The position numbers and the translations under genes were made by a program. Positions 17,872 through 27,111 of a stretch of DNA of 64,000 bases are shown here, in pieces; the first letter of the stretch is position 1; every line of letters begins with the position of its first letter. The notes beneath the pieces were generated by a model, which worked only from the letters and a program-made list of their open reading frames with translations, was not told where the DNA came from and searched no databases. The DNA comes from JAUIET01 sp964352475 (GTDB lineage Bacteria; Pseudomonadota; Gammaproteobacteria; Pseudomonadales; JAUIET01). The stretch covers positions 26,330 through 90,329 of the forward strand of contig CAYGSL010000013.1 in assembly GCA_964352475.1 (NCBI GenBank), given 5' to 3'.

Positions 17872-18966
17872 TCAGTCGCGAATACTGGAAATGGGTGTTG
17901 GAGGCTCATCCCAGGCTTCCTGCTCTCGTGGCAAATAGAAGCGTTCATACCATTTGCGCAGCTTGGTAACGGGTCCGTCGCCGTCACATAGGATCGGGTT
18001 GGGTTGATACACTTTGGTGCGCCAGATTTCGGCGTCCTGACTGAACGCGGCTATAGCTGAGCGTGGGTACATTTCCTTGAATTCTTCAGGCAAGGGTTTG
18101 TCGTCCAGACTTGCGCAAATCACACCCGAGGTGAGTTCAATTTCATCGTTGTTGATGGGCGTATGATAGTTAACCCACCAGCTTTGGAATGACATTTCTT
18201 CGCTTCGAGATTCGGTGTAGTAATACATGATGGCGGGGCCATGATAAGTGGCGTCCCCCCAGGCTTCAGATTGATTTTGTTCGCGCATGTCTCGCAGCGC
18301 TAACAAATCCAGCCCAAAGCCGGTGGGTTGAATAAGGTCGCAATCGGCTCTGCTTTCAACGACAGAAATCTGAGTGACCGAATAGGGCTTGAATATATTG
18401 TCAAACTGTAACGGCACACCGCCGTGTACAGATGGAAAGTGTCCAATATCGACTATGTTCTCTATCACTTCCCTGCCGTGGGCCTTGATAACGCTGCGAT
18501 TAAATACCCAGTCGCCCCACTCGGGTTGGTTCCATACATCTACGGCGGGCATGTCCCAGTTGGGTTCGCCGCCTGACTCGTCATACCATATGGCGATGTA
18601 ACCGCTTTGTTCTATTAGGGGCCAGCTTTTTATGGCGCCTTCCTGGGCGCGTTTGGGGATTTGCTTTGCGTAGGGAATGTCGGTGCAAGCGCCTTCTGTA
18701 TTAAATTGCCAGCCGTGAAATGGGCAGCGGATGCAATTGCCTTCCACGCGGCTACCTGTACCGGCCAGATGCGCGCCCAGGTGCGGGCAGTAAGCATCCA
18801 GTACGGCGGCTTGTCCGTCGTTACCTCTAAATAGAACGAGGTCCTGGTTGAAAAAATGCAGGGCTTTTACGTCGCCTGGTTGAAGTTCCTGGGTGAATTG
18901 AACAACATACCAGCCGCGTGCGAACTTACCGGGTTCTTCAAATGCGTACTCATATTGTTGGGTCAT
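17872..18966 (-). CDS. Rieske non-heme iron oxygenase, KshA-like
   Basis: A 364-residue terminal oxygenase. The Rieske [2Fe-2S] site is CPHLGAHLAG followed by CPFHGWQF (residues about 60-85). The mononuclear iron ligands are probably the D and two H of VDIGHFPSVHG (about 171-181), with a later acidic ligand. The sequence resembles KshA, the oxygenase of 3-ketosteroid 9-alpha-hydroxylase, more than aromatic-ring dioxygenases, which fits a single-chain protein with no beta subunit nearby. Its reductase is not in the window. GGAGGAAC lies just before the ATG. The steroid substrate is inferred from family resemblance. Confidence 0.8.
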   Translation of the reverse strand: MTQQYEYAFEEPGKFARGWYVVQFTQELQPGDVKALHFFNQDLVLFRGNDGQAAVLDAYCPHLGAHLAGTGSRVEGNCIRCPFHGWQFNTEGACTDIPYAKQIPKRAQEGAIKSWPLIEQSGYIAIWYDESGGEPNWDMPAVDVWNQPEWGDWVFNRSVIKAHGREVIENIVDIGHFPSVHGGVPLQFDNIFKPYSVTQISVVESRADCDLIQPTGFGLDLLALRDMREQNQSEAWGDATYHGPAIMYYYTESRSEEMSFQSWWVNYHTPINNDEIELTSGVICASLDDKPLPEEFKEMYPRSAIAAFSQDAEIWRTKVYQPNPILCDGDGPVTKLRKWYERFYLPREQEAWDEPPTPISSIRD

Positions 18967-19044
18967 TCTTTGTTCCTCCGCCGGCTTCAGAAGTATGCCC
19001 AGCTTGGCGCATTTCTTGAGTTACAGATTGATTATTTAGTTGCG

Positions 19045-19072
19045 CGAATATGCTTTTTCGATTGATTGTCAA
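19045..19072 (-). promoter_or_regulatory. Possible promoter of the Rieske oxygenase gene
   Basis: A perfect TTGACA hexamer (19072-19067 on the minus strand) is followed 16 bases later by a weak TATTCG. It lies about 100 bases before the Rieske ATG, directly beside the long inverted repeat. The minus-10 match is poor, so this is only a suggestion. Confidence 0.25.
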
Positions 19073-19076
19073 GCCC

Positions 19077-19188
19077 GGTGACAGATCAACTGATGGCTAC
19101 CGGGACACGCCGTAAACCCATCCATGGGGGCTTGTTTTCGAGGTCCCTCTCTCAAACAGTCCCGCTAGCCATCAGTTGATCCGTCACC
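19077..19188. repeat. 112-bp inverted-repeat element with 29-bp arms
   Basis: The left arm (19077-19105, beginning GGTGACAGATCAACTGATGG) and the right arm (19160-19188) are reverse complements over 29 bases with two mismatches. The 54-base centre contains a smaller partial palindrome around CCATCCATGG. The element lies between the stop of the kinase gene and the promoter region of the Rieske gene. It has no coding content and no T-tract beside it. A dispersed intergenic repeat or MITE-like element is the most likely explanation, but only one copy is visible here. Confidence 0.75.
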
Positions 19189-19221
19189 TCAGTGCCATAC
19201 GGGAAGATCCAAACAACATAC

Positions 19222-20472
19222 CTAGTGTTTTCTCTCGCTTTCTTCAAGAAAATTATCCAGCCACTCGGGATAATCAAGCCTCTCGGCCGCGGCAACAGAG
19301 CGATCCAGCAACTCAAGCATGAGCTTGTCCTGCTCTTCGTTAAGCGCACCAAAACCAATAGAAACAACAATTGTCATCAGGCTGTGGTAAGCAAAGCCGC
19401 GATACTCGTACCAGCAATCGTCAAAGTCGATGGGGGCACCATGATATTGTCTTCGCTCTACGTAGTACGTAATCAAGTCACGTTCATTGTCGGCCAAAAC
19501 CTGAGCAGGCAGTGAGTCAGTCAGAAAGTACTGCACATCTCTCGTTCCACGCCCCCAATGCACAGCCTGGAAATCAAGCATGCCCATGTCATCACCAGAG
19601 ACAAAAAAGTTGCCTAAGTGGCTGTCGCCATGCAATAGGGATAAAGAGCCTGAGAACCAGTAATCGAGCAATTCATCCCAGTGCTGCAGGCTTTTGACAT
19701 ACGCGTCTTCAATGGATTTGGGAATTCGGCCTGGCGCTTTTTTTATGCAGGGCTTGAGAGCATACGTATTTAACGCCCTTGACACTCGACCGGTTTGTTT
19801 ACCAAGAAACGGGTGATACTTTAACGGTAGAATTTGCTCACGCTGATCGGCACTTAAGTCAAAATGACTGGCGTGCAGTTGTGCGAATGTGTCCAGGCAT
19901 CGGTATACGAGGTCTAATGAAGGGCCTTGCTGCATATCCAGATTGGTGAACAAGGTGACTGTGGGGTCATCAAGCAGGTTTTCCTGTGCGATGAAAAAGC
20001 GCGTGCTTTGCGCATGAGTTGCAAATGTTATTGGTGTTCGGAACGGAATTCTGTGTGCAATATGGCGGCAAAAATAGCTCTCCAATTGCCACGAGCCAAT
20101 TAATGCGAAAAACCAATGGGTTGGCAGCGAATTCATGGGCAGCTTGAGAAACAAGCTGTTTTCACCGGGCTTAGCTGAATCGTGCGAACCAGTTTGCTCC
20201 ACATCTAGAATCAGATTCTGGCAATTACTACTGATTGACTTAACGTCTCGCACCTTGATGGACGACAGGGGCAAGCGAAGTTTATTCTCAGCCGTTTCGT
20301 TTTCAGAAATTGAATGGCGAGCCAATAGTTCGTTGAGGCGTGAAAGCTCCAGGGCCTTGTCGGGAAGAAATGGAAGGCTGGTCCCGAGTAGATCACCGAT
20401 ACGATCGAAAAGTACTCGCGCTGCTTGAGCTATTGAAAAACCGATCAGCTTGGCAAGCTCTGTTTTCTTCAT
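19222..20472 (-). CDS. APH/ecdysteroid-kinase-like phosphotransferase
   Basis: A 416-residue kinase-fold protein. The catalytic loop LLHGDSHLGNFF (about residues 275-286) has the Brenner-type HGDxHxGN motif, followed by the metal-binding MLDFQAVHWGRGTRDVQYFL. This pattern belongs to the aminoglycoside phosphotransferase/DUF1679 superfamily, whose members phosphorylate small hydroxylated molecules. In marine bacteria such proteins often occur beside lipid or steroid degradation genes, but the substrate is unknown. The nucleotide-binding lobe at the N-terminus is divergent. It is transcribed divergently from the FAD enzyme gene. Confidence 0.7.
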   Translation of the reverse strand: MKKTELAKLIGFSIAQAARVLFDRIGDLLGTSLPFLPDKALELSRLNELLARHSISENETAENKLRLPLSSIKVRDVKSISSNCQNLILDVEQTGSHDSAKPGENSLFLKLPMNSLPTHWFFALIGSWQLESYFCRHIAHRIPFRTPITFATHAQSTRFFIAQENLLDDPTVTLFTNLDMQQGPSLDLVYRCLDTFAQLHASHFDLSADQREQILPLKYHPFLGKQTGRVSRALNTYALKPCIKKAPGRIPKSIEDAYVKSLQHWDELLDYWFSGSLSLLHGDSHLGNFFVSGDDMGMLDFQAVHWGRGTRDVQYFLTDSLPAQVLADNERDLITYYVERRQYHGAPIDFDDCWYEYRGFAYHSLMTIVVSIGFGALNEEQDKLMLELLDRSVAAAERLDYPEWLDNFLEESERKH

Positions 20473-20546
20473 CTCTTTGTTCTATACGCTCTTAGAGCCT
20501 GCTCTTCAGGCCCTAAATAAGACCGATCATATGTACCGTAAGTAAC

Positions 20547-20573
20547 TTGTCGATACCCCCGGGACTATATAAT
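20547..20573 (+). promoter_or_regulatory. Probable promoter of the FAD oxidoreductase gene
   Basis: A perfect TATAAT lies at 20568-20573, about 50 bases before the chosen ATG at 20623. The minus-35 region is weak (TTGTCG at 20547, spacing 15). The position between two divergent genes supports it. Confidence 0.4.
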
Positions 20574-20622
20574 GTGTGTATAACAGCCGCTAATGAACGA
20601 TCGGTATGCTGGAGATATCATT

Positions 20623-22278
20623 ATGTCTGCACAAGAAGGCAAGCTAAGCACTACAACCAATGATCAAGCGTATGATGCCATTGTGGTGGGTGCTGGGCAC
20701 AATGGTTTGGCAACCGCTACCGTATTAGCGCGGCAAGGCCAACGCGTCTTGGTATTGGAAAAGAATGCCTATGTGGGCGGCATGGGCGGCACCAGGGAGA
20801 TTCTCAAGGGTTGTCGCAATGAGGTGGGCGCCAGTTGCTTGTTCCCTTTGTCTAAAGAGATAAAAGACTATTTTCAATTCGAGGAAAATGGTGTGGAACT
20901 GATTCCTCTGCCCGTTATGGCGGTTAACCTGAGCGGTCCGAATTCAAGACCTCTTATTTTTTATAAGAACCCATTAAAGGTAGTTGTCGGCGTATGTCGC
21001 AGCTTTGGCCCAGGGGCGATGCTGGGCTTTGTGCGATTCATTAAATTCTGTGCCTACCCGGCGCAAGTATTGGATCGATTTACCGCGCGCAAGGCGCCCA
21101 GAAGCTTGCAAGAGCTGATCGATGAAGCACCGACGGAAAGCAAGCGTGCTCAGCTTGAACTGGCTTTCCATGGTTCAGCAATGGACATCATCAACAAGTT
21201 CTTTCCAGACAAGGTAAAGCATAAAGAACTGCGCTCCAGCCTTGCATTTGCCGCTGTACAGGCCACTTACAAGGGGCCGTATTCCAAGGGCTCGGGGATG
21301 TGCTTGATCTACACGATGGCCCAGGAAGGCTCAGAGGGCATGATGCAGCGCGTAAAAGGAGGGCTTGGCAAGTTATCGGAATCACTGGTTGATCGGCTTG
21401 AGGCGATGGGCAGCAAGGTGTTGCTGAAGAAACAGGTTAGCAAGATATTGCTGGAAGATAATCGCGCTGTAGGCGTGGAACTGAAGAATGGCGAACGCTT
21501 TTATGCAAACGTGGTTGTTTCAAATCTTGACAAGCCTGCAACGTTTGACCGCCTATTGAGCGAGCACCAACCCGAACAATTGGTAAAACAAAGAATTGAT
21601 AAGTTTGAACACAAGGGCGCTTTTATGCACCTTCTATTCAAACTCAAAGACATACCCAAGTACGGCGGCGCATTCGAAAATCTCAACAACATTCCTTTTT
21701 CGCAATTCGGTGGTGCGATGGTTCACGACCCGGATGAATTGCAAACCAGCTTTGAGATCTGCCAGCGAGGAGAGTTACCAAAACAAATACCGTTGGCGTT
21801 CCAATTCCCGTCGCTTATGGATGACACGCTTGCACCTGACGGTTTTCATGTTGCCAGCGCCTACGCGTTTTACTTTCCATGTGATGCTGAAAAATCGGCG
21901 AAGGGTAAGCTTCGCGATCAGTTCACCGAAATGGTTATTGATCAAATAGGCGAGTACATGCCGAAGTTTCGAGAGTTGATTGTAGACAAAGCGGTTTTTT
22001 CTGCAGAGCATTTCGAATCAATGGAAGGGGCGACTAATGGCGATTGGACGCACGGCTTATTGCATCCTGATCAAATGGTTGGCGACCGCAGTCTGCTAGG
22101 CGACAAAGGCCACAGCACTCCGTTTGAAAACTTGTTTCTCTGTGGTGCCTCCTGCCATCCTGGCCCAGGAGTCACTTTCTTGCCCGGATACAATTGCGCC
22201 CATGAAATACTTGCGCAGGCTTTGCCTGGCACGCGGGACCAGACAGAAAATACGTCAGACATTGATCGTGCAGCATGA
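20623..22278 (+). CDS. FAD-dependent oxidoreductase, phytoene desaturase/PYROXD2-like
   Basis: A 551-residue FAD enzyme. The dinucleotide-binding motif VVGAGHNGLATATVLARQG lies near residue 22, followed by LVLEKNAYVGGMGGT. The C-terminal FAD-closing motif is CGASCHPGPGVTFLPGYN near 507-524. This layout is that of the phytoene-desaturase-like family that includes animal PYROXD2. No carotenoid genes are nearby, so a role in carotenoid synthesis is not supported. I prefer the ATG at 20623 (GGAG eight bases upstream) over the in-frame ATG at 20593. The truncated tauD and an SDR follow on the same strand. Confidence 0.8.
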   Translation: MSAQEGKLSTTTNDQAYDAIVVGAGHNGLATATVLARQGQRVLVLEKNAYVGGMGGTREILKGCRNEVGASCLFPLSKEIKDYFQFEENGVELIPLPVMAVNLSGPNSRPLIFYKNPLKVVVGVCRSFGPGAMLGFVRFIKFCAYPAQVLDRFTARKAPRSLQELIDEAPTESKRAQLELAFHGSAMDIINKFFPDKVKHKELRSSLAFAAVQATYKGPYSKGSGMCLIYTMAQEGSEGMMQRVKGGLGKLSESLVDRLEAMGSKVLLKKQVSKILLEDNRAVGVELKNGERFYANVVVSNLDKPATFDRLLSEHQPEQLVKQRIDKFEHKGAFMHLLFKLKDIPKYGGAFENLNNIPFSQFGGAMVHDPDELQTSFEICQRGELPKQIPLAFQFPSLMDDTLAPDGFHVASAYAFYFPCDAEKSAKGKLRDQFTEMVIDQIGEYMPKFRELIVDKAVFSAEHFESMEGATNGDWTHGLLHPDQMVGDRSLLGDKGHSTPFENLFLCGASCHPGPGVTFLPGYNCAHEILAQALPGTRDQTENTSDIDRAA

Positions 22279-22288
22279 GGCATAAGCT

Positions 22289-22636
22289 GTGATTGTCAAA
22301 CAACGTGAAGTAATGGGTGCTGAAGTTCTGGACATAGATCTTGCTGGTGACGTTCAGCGTGAATCGACAGACGCACTGCGATCACTTTATGCGGAACATG
22401 GTCTGCTCTTTTTTCGTGACCAGCACATTTCCCAGGAAAAGCACATTGAGATCGCGCGCTGGTTTGGCGACATCAACGTGAATCGCTTTTTCCCGCAAGT
22501 ACCGAATCAGCCCATGATCGCCGAAGTACGCAAGAACCCGGACGACAAATTTAATATCGGCGAGCGGTGGCACACCGATCACTCTGTATGCTGCATAAAA
22601 ACTATCGGGAGTCGACTAAATGAGACTTTGGGCTGA
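22289..22636 (+). pseudogene. Truncated TauD/TfdA-family dioxygenase
   Basis: A 115-codon frame beginning with GTG. It has the N-terminal half of a TauD/TfdA Fe(II)/2-oxoglutarate dioxygenase: GLLFFRDQHISQEKHIE, then NPDDKFNIGERWHTDHS carrying the first two iron ligands (HxD, about residues 94-96). Family members are about 270-300 residues long. Here the frame ends about 20 residues after the HxD motif, so the distal histidine and the 2-oxoglutarate-binding arginine are missing. The final codons overlap the start of the following SDR, as if a deletion joined the two genes. It cannot be catalytic in this form. An intact relative lies at 48328-49224. Confidence 0.75.
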
Positions 22637-23468
22637 TCAAGTTGCTGTTATTACCGGTGCCGGCAGCGGCATAGGTGCGGGCCTGACACGCTATTGTCTT
22701 AGCCAGGGCATGCAGGTAATTGCCTGCGATATCAGTGCACAAGGCTTGGAGGATTTGCAGGCGTCCGTTGAGGCACCGGACTCATTGAAAATTCATGAGC
22801 TGGATGTAACTTGCGCTCAGGCGGTAGAGCAAGTGGCTGAGAGGGTGTTTGCAGAATACGGTCGCGTAAACCTTCTGTTCAATAATGCAGGCGTACTGGT
22901 CGACGGCAAATGCTGGGAACGTGAACTGCGAGACTGGCGCTGGATTATCGACGTGAACATTATGGGCGTTATTCATGGCGTGAAGAGTTTTGTTCCCAGA
23001 ATGCTCTCTCAAGGACAGGCAGGGCGAGTAATCAACACTTCGTCAATTGGCGGCTTGTTGGGTGGTGGTGCGTATATGGCGCCTTATCAGAGCACTAAAC
23101 ACTTCATTACGGCATATACCGAAACCCTGTTTCAGGAACTGGAGCTAGAGGAGGCGCCCATCAGTGCTTCGGTGTTGTGCCCTGCCGAGGTTGCAACAGG
23201 AATATGGGAGTCTGATCGCTTACGCGAAGAGGCCCAGCACAATGTACTGGGCAGCGAGGCCGAGCGGCAAAGCCACGATATGATCGCCGGCAGCGTTGCC
23301 GACGGTTTAGCACCCGATCACTTTGCACAACTGGTTTTCTCGGGAATTGAACAAGGCAAGTTCTGGCTGCTTCCTCAATCAGACTTTAAGCCAATGCTTG
23401 ATAAGCGCCATGAAAGCATCATGAACGAAACCCGCCCACTGAACATGGCTGAATTGATGGGTTTTTAG
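22620..23468 (+). CDS. Short-chain dehydrogenase/reductase
   Basis: A 282-residue classical SDR. The cofactor loop TGAGSGIGAGLT is at about residues 12-23, NNAGVLVDG follows near 90, the serine lies in NTSSIGGLLGG, and the catalytic pair is YQSTK near 160. Substrate unknown. GGGAG eight bases before the ATG supports this start, which lies inside the 3' end of the broken tauD. Its stop overlaps the stop of glpT on the opposite strand by four bases, so the two transcripts collide. Confidence 0.85.
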   Translation: MRLWADQVAVITGAGSGIGAGLTRYCLSQGMQVIACDISAQGLEDLQASVEAPDSLKIHELDVTCAQAVEQVAERVFAEYGRVNLLFNNAGVLVDGKCWERELRDWRWIIDVNIMGVIHGVKSFVPRMLSQGQAGRVINTSSIGGLLGGGAYMAPYQSTKHFITAYTETLFQELELEEAPISASVLCPAEVATGIWESDRLREEAQHNVLGSEAERQSHDMIAGSVADGLAPDHFAQLVFSGIEQGKFWLLPQSDFKPMLDKRHESIMNETRPLNMAELMGF

Positions 23469-24817
23469 TTGCTTAGTTGCGCATTCCTTCGGTGCTCATT
23501 TTCGCCTTTCAAAGTAAGACCAATCAATAAAATGGCAGCGCAACAACCGCCGGTTAACAACATAAACCCGCCATCCCAGCCCCAGAAATCCACCGAATAG
23601 CCAATGGCAATGTTGGCAAACACCGCGCCGCCTAAATAGCCGAACAGGCCGGTAAGTCCAGCGGCTGTACCCGCCGCTTTTTTGGGCACAAGTTCAAGCG
23701 CGTGCAGGCCTATCAACATCACTGGGCCATAAATCAGAAAACCAATCGCGATCAGAGCGGCCATATCCACAGCAGGATTGCCAGGCGGGTTAAACCAATA
23801 CACCAGCACGGCAATCAGCACTAAAAACATAAACAACATTCCAGCAGGCGCTCGCCGGCCGCGAAACCAGCGATCACTGATCCAACCGCATAGTAAAGTA
23901 CCGGGAATACCAGCCCACTCATAAAGAAAGTAAGCCCAGGAGCTTTGATCCACAGTAAAGTCTTTTGCTTCGCTAAGATAGGTGGGCGCCCAATCCAGCA
24001 CGCCATAGCGAATTAGATAGACAAAAACGTTTGCAAACGCAATACACCACAGCAGACGATTATTGAGCACATGCTCAAGAAAAATCTCACGGGCATTGAA
24101 TTCCGTTTCGTGCGCTGCGTGATAGTCCTGCGGGTAATCCTTGCGGTGTTCTTCTATCGAAGGTAGACCGCACGACTGTGGCGTGTCTCGCATGATGATG
24201 ACAGCGAACACCGCAATAACCACCGCGACGGTGGCAGGTACGTAAAAGGCGCTGTGCCAGTCGTTATACCAGGCCATTCCCAATACAAACAACGGCCCGA
24301 TTAGCCCGCCACCCACGTTATGCGCTACATTCCATACGGACACAACTCGCCCACGTTCATTACCCGAGTACCAGTGCACCATGGTTCTGCCACAGGCGGG
24401 CCACCCCATACCCTGCACCCAACCATTCAGAAACAACAGCACAAACATGATCGTCACGCTACTGGTCGCCCATGGCTGGAAGCCAAACAAGAACATAATG
24501 CCGGCCGAGCACAGCAGGCCTACGGGAAGAAAGAATCGCGGATTGCTTCTATCAGACACACTGCCCATCAGAAATTTGCTGAGACCATAGGCAATGGATA
24601 ATGCAGACATCGCAACACCCAGTTCGCCGCGACTATAGCCGTGCTCTTCTATTAGAAATGGCAAGGCGAGAGAGAAGTTCTTGCGAACCAGGTAATAACC
24701 AGCATAGCCCACAAAGATTCCAATAAAAATCTGCAGGCGTAGACGCTTGTAGTCTGCATCTATCGTCTCAGTTGGTCTGAGCGCTTGGTGCAATGCGGGT
24801 TTGAAAATGCCGTACAT
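23465..24817 (-). CDS. glpT: Glycerol-3-phosphate:phosphate antiporter GlpT
   Basis: A 450-residue, 12-TM major facilitator of the organophosphate:phosphate antiporter family. Similarity to E. coli GlpT runs over the whole length, including FKPA at the start, GYAGYYLVRKNF, QGMGWPACGRTMVHW and GFLIYGPVMLIGLHALEL. Arg45 and the arginine of YLIRYGVLDW (near 269) match the two phosphate-binding arginines of GlpT. It would import glycerol-3-phosphate, or a similar phosphomonoester, in exchange for phosphate. It lies 14 bases downstream of the PHP-domain gene, so the two are probably one operon. No glpQ or glpK is in the window. Confidence 0.92.
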   Translation of the reverse strand: MYGIFKPALHQALRPTETIDADYKRLRLQIFIGIFVGYAGYYLVRKNFSLALPFLIEEHGYSRGELGVAMSALSIAYGLSKFLMGSVSDRSNPRFFLPVGLLCSAGIMFLFGFQPWATSSVTIMFVLLFLNGWVQGMGWPACGRTMVHWYSGNERGRVVSVWNVAHNVGGGLIGPLFVLGMAWYNDWHSAFYVPATVAVVIAVFAVIIMRDTPQSCGLPSIEEHRKDYPQDYHAAHETEFNAREIFLEHVLNNRLLWCIAFANVFVYLIRYGVLDWAPTYLSEAKDFTVDQSSWAYFLYEWAGIPGTLLCGWISDRWFRGRRAPAGMLFMFLVLIAVLVYWFNPPGNPAVDMAALIAIGFLIYGPVMLIGLHALELVPKKAAGTAAGLTGLFGYLGGAVFANIAIGYSVDFWGWDGGFMLLTGGCCAAILLIGLTLKGENEHRRNAQLSN

Positions 24818-24831
24818 TCTGGTCTTCCTGC

Positions 24832-27111
24832 TTAAGAGCCTGCGTCAGTAGTTACCCAAACCGGATTGCCAAAGGCAAAGTGGCCGGCGGTGTCCTCAAC
24901 AACAATGCTGTACCAGGTGTTGCCTGTTGGAGTGACCACAGTGCGATAGCTGGCGCTTTTTGGCGCCCCTTCATACTGCTTGAAATCAAGCTCTTTTCCT
25001 TGTGCAATGATTCGCACGGTTTTAATCCCTTCTACAGAATGCAGTTTATAGCCCAGCGCCAGAGTTTCACCGACCTTTTGCACCACGGTGTTACCAAAGA
25101 GAATATCCGGGTACACAATCGGGCCTTGACTGGCGAAGGAATGCCCGGCTTTTAGTCCTTGAATGTATTTCTCTACCGTTGGCTCGCCGCTAATGTGAAC
25201 ATAGCTGCGCGCACTACCAGAACGATCTTGCCAAACATTGTGCGCATCAGACCCAGCGGCCAAATAGGCGGGCTTTCCAGCATTCCATAAAGACCAGCAG
25301 CGCTCCAGGGTTTGCTGGTTGCTGGAACCTGCGACAATTTCGACCAGGTCAAAACCCTCGTTATAACCACCGGGAACGAAATGACCATCATCTAAATTGC
25401 TAAAGTATCCGTATTCATTGTATGGATGGTTTACGTGAATCACGTCAGCGCCTAAACGCCTGGCCTCGGCAAATATCTCCGCAACGTTAGCGACACTGGT
25501 ATCAAGATTAAGAGATTTTCCGTCGTTGATCGGATAGGCGTTAAAGTGAGCCCATGATGCACTCAGTTCTGTACCTGCAATAAACTGCCGCTGGCGCTGT
25601 GTTGCCAAGCGTTTCATCTCTGCATTGTTTATAGTGGAATCGTGATCGGATAAAAACAGAATATCCAAATTTGCCGCCAGCTCTGAGCGCACCACGTATT
25701 CGGGTTCAGTAAATCCGTCAAGAACGTCCGAATGATGATGTAGATCGGCGCTATACCAGTCTTTATCTGCAGGTATCAGTAATACAGGTATCTCAACATT
25801 CAATTGCTTGGTTTGATTGGCTTCGACGGTAACCGGAACCTTTTGAACTTTAGACGTAAACCCACCACCCGAACTAATTTCCAATAAATACTGGCCTGGA
25901 GCGACTGTTGCTTTTGCACGGCCTATGCTTTCCAACTCCGTAAAGAAAGTAGCGCGCCCAAAAAAGGCGATCGGAGACTCCTGACCTTCCAAAATACTGA
26001 CACGCGCATCCATTGGCTCGCGAGTGCTTAGCTCTTTAACAGTTAACTCGAGATTTCCTGGCAAAGGAATATCGGTGAAGTCATGAGAAACAGACTGACC
26101 TTCGGAAAACTTCACAGCAAGGGGATCACTCACACCGTACCCCTCAGCCGTGGCATAGATTTCGTATTCACCCGGTGGCAGCTTCAATGAGTATTGACCG
26201 GCTTCACCCAGCGCCCAGGTAAATACCTCGCCGGACCTCTGCACAACGACAGCAGGATGCTGAATCATCGCTCCGGCTGCATCTTTAACCGTCCCTTTCA
26301 ATTGCGCGAGGGGTTTGCTTCCAAGAGCCAGTTCGGCCTCCACCACTGCCGACAAGCTGCCACTTGCTTCAACCTGCACCCAAGCGTCGAATTCGCGGGT
26401 TTCGCCTGGCGCAAGCGTATGTTGTTGATAGCGATCTCTGCCGCCGTATTTCATTTGCTGGGAAAAAGGCGCATGCAAAGCCAATAACCAATGCTTGTCG
26501 TATGCCGTAGACCACCGACCAAACGCTTCGGTTTCAAAAGCCGCAACCTCGCCACTCAAACCAGGCATTCCAAACAAATGGCCTCCGTCTGGCCACGCTA
26601 CATAGCCACTCAATAATTCACCCGTGCCTTGTTTACCGGCATTGCGCATTTTGGTGTGCAACTGAATCACTGACTCACCATCGCGTATGGTAAATCGAGT
26701 TTCCAGGCTGACCTCACCCCAGTCCCTGCGGGTAACCACGACAACCACATCCGGCGCGGGTTGCTCTACCTGAGTTTCAGAATAGCTATTCGGCCAGGCC
26801 GACCAGTTGTTCGGCATGAAATCGACTAGTGAGGCAAAGTCTGCGCTGGGCTTGCCATCACGCAATACCGCAACGTCCACAATTCCACCGCGTGGAACGC
26901 CCCAGGGGGATTTGCTTTCGATCGCGAATGCCAGAGCAAATATTCCATTACTTATAGTGATGTCATTGGCAGCTTGCGCGTCGCCTTTAGGGATTGCGGT
27001 TGGGCCAGTAACGATCTGAATTGCTGAAAAAGCTGGTAATGAAGAGGCACCAAGCAGGAGCAGTAGGCAACCACGTATGTAAATTGACAAGAAACAAGTT
27101 TTTGCTATCAT
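24832..27111 (-). CDS. Exported CehA/McbA-type PHP-domain metallohydrolase
   Basis: A 759-residue protein with a signal peptide, two carboxypeptidase-regulatory-like beta domains (about 270-420) and a C-terminal PHP domain. Metal-binding motifs are ADLHHHSD (about 454-461), DILFLSDHDS, VIHVNHPYNEYG and AAGSDAHN (about 618-625). PHP proteins hydrolyse phosphate esters; CehA and McbA hydrolyse carbaryl. Its place just before glpT suggests periplasmic release of a phosphomonoester that GlpT imports; this is inference. Its ATG and the preceding GAGGAC come from the remnant of a sulfotransferase gene (see that entry). Confidence 0.75.
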   Translation of the reverse strand: MIAKTCFLSIYIRGCLLLLLGASSLPAFSAIQIVTGPTAIPKGDAQAANDITISNGIFALAFAIESKSPWGVPRGGIVDVAVLRDGKPSADFASLVDFMPNNWSAWPNSYSETQVEQPAPDVVVVVTRRDWGEVSLETRFTIRDGESVIQLHTKMRNAGKQGTGELLSGYVAWPDGGHLFGMPGLSGEVAAFETEAFGRWSTAYDKHWLLALHAPFSQQMKYGGRDRYQQHTLAPGETREFDAWVQVEASGSLSAVVEAELALGSKPLAQLKGTVKDAAGAMIQHPAVVVQRSGEVFTWALGEAGQYSLKLPPGEYEIYATAEGYGVSDPLAVKFSEGQSVSHDFTDIPLPGNLELTVKELSTREPMDARVSILEGQESPIAFFGRATFFTELESIGRAKATVAPGQYLLEISSGGGFTSKVQKVPVTVEANQTKQLNVEIPVLLIPADKDWYSADLHHHSDVLDGFTEPEYVVRSELAANLDILFLSDHDSTINNAEMKRLATQRQRQFIAGTELSASWAHFNAYPINDGKSLNLDTSVANVAEIFAEARRLGADVIHVNHPYNEYGYFSNLDDGHFVPGGYNEGFDLVEIVAGSSNQQTLERCWSLWNAGKPAYLAAGSDAHNVWQDRSGSARSYVHISGEPTVEKYIQGLKAGHSFASQGPIVYPDILFGNTVVQKVGETLALGYKLHSVEGIKTVRIIAQGKELDFKQYEGAPKSASYRTVVTPTGNTWYSIVVEDTAGHFAFGNPVWVTTDAGS

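Noticed and set aside
20623..22278. Carotenoid phytoene desaturase
   Set aside because: No other carotenoid gene is nearby and the sequence fits the broader PYROXD2-like group.
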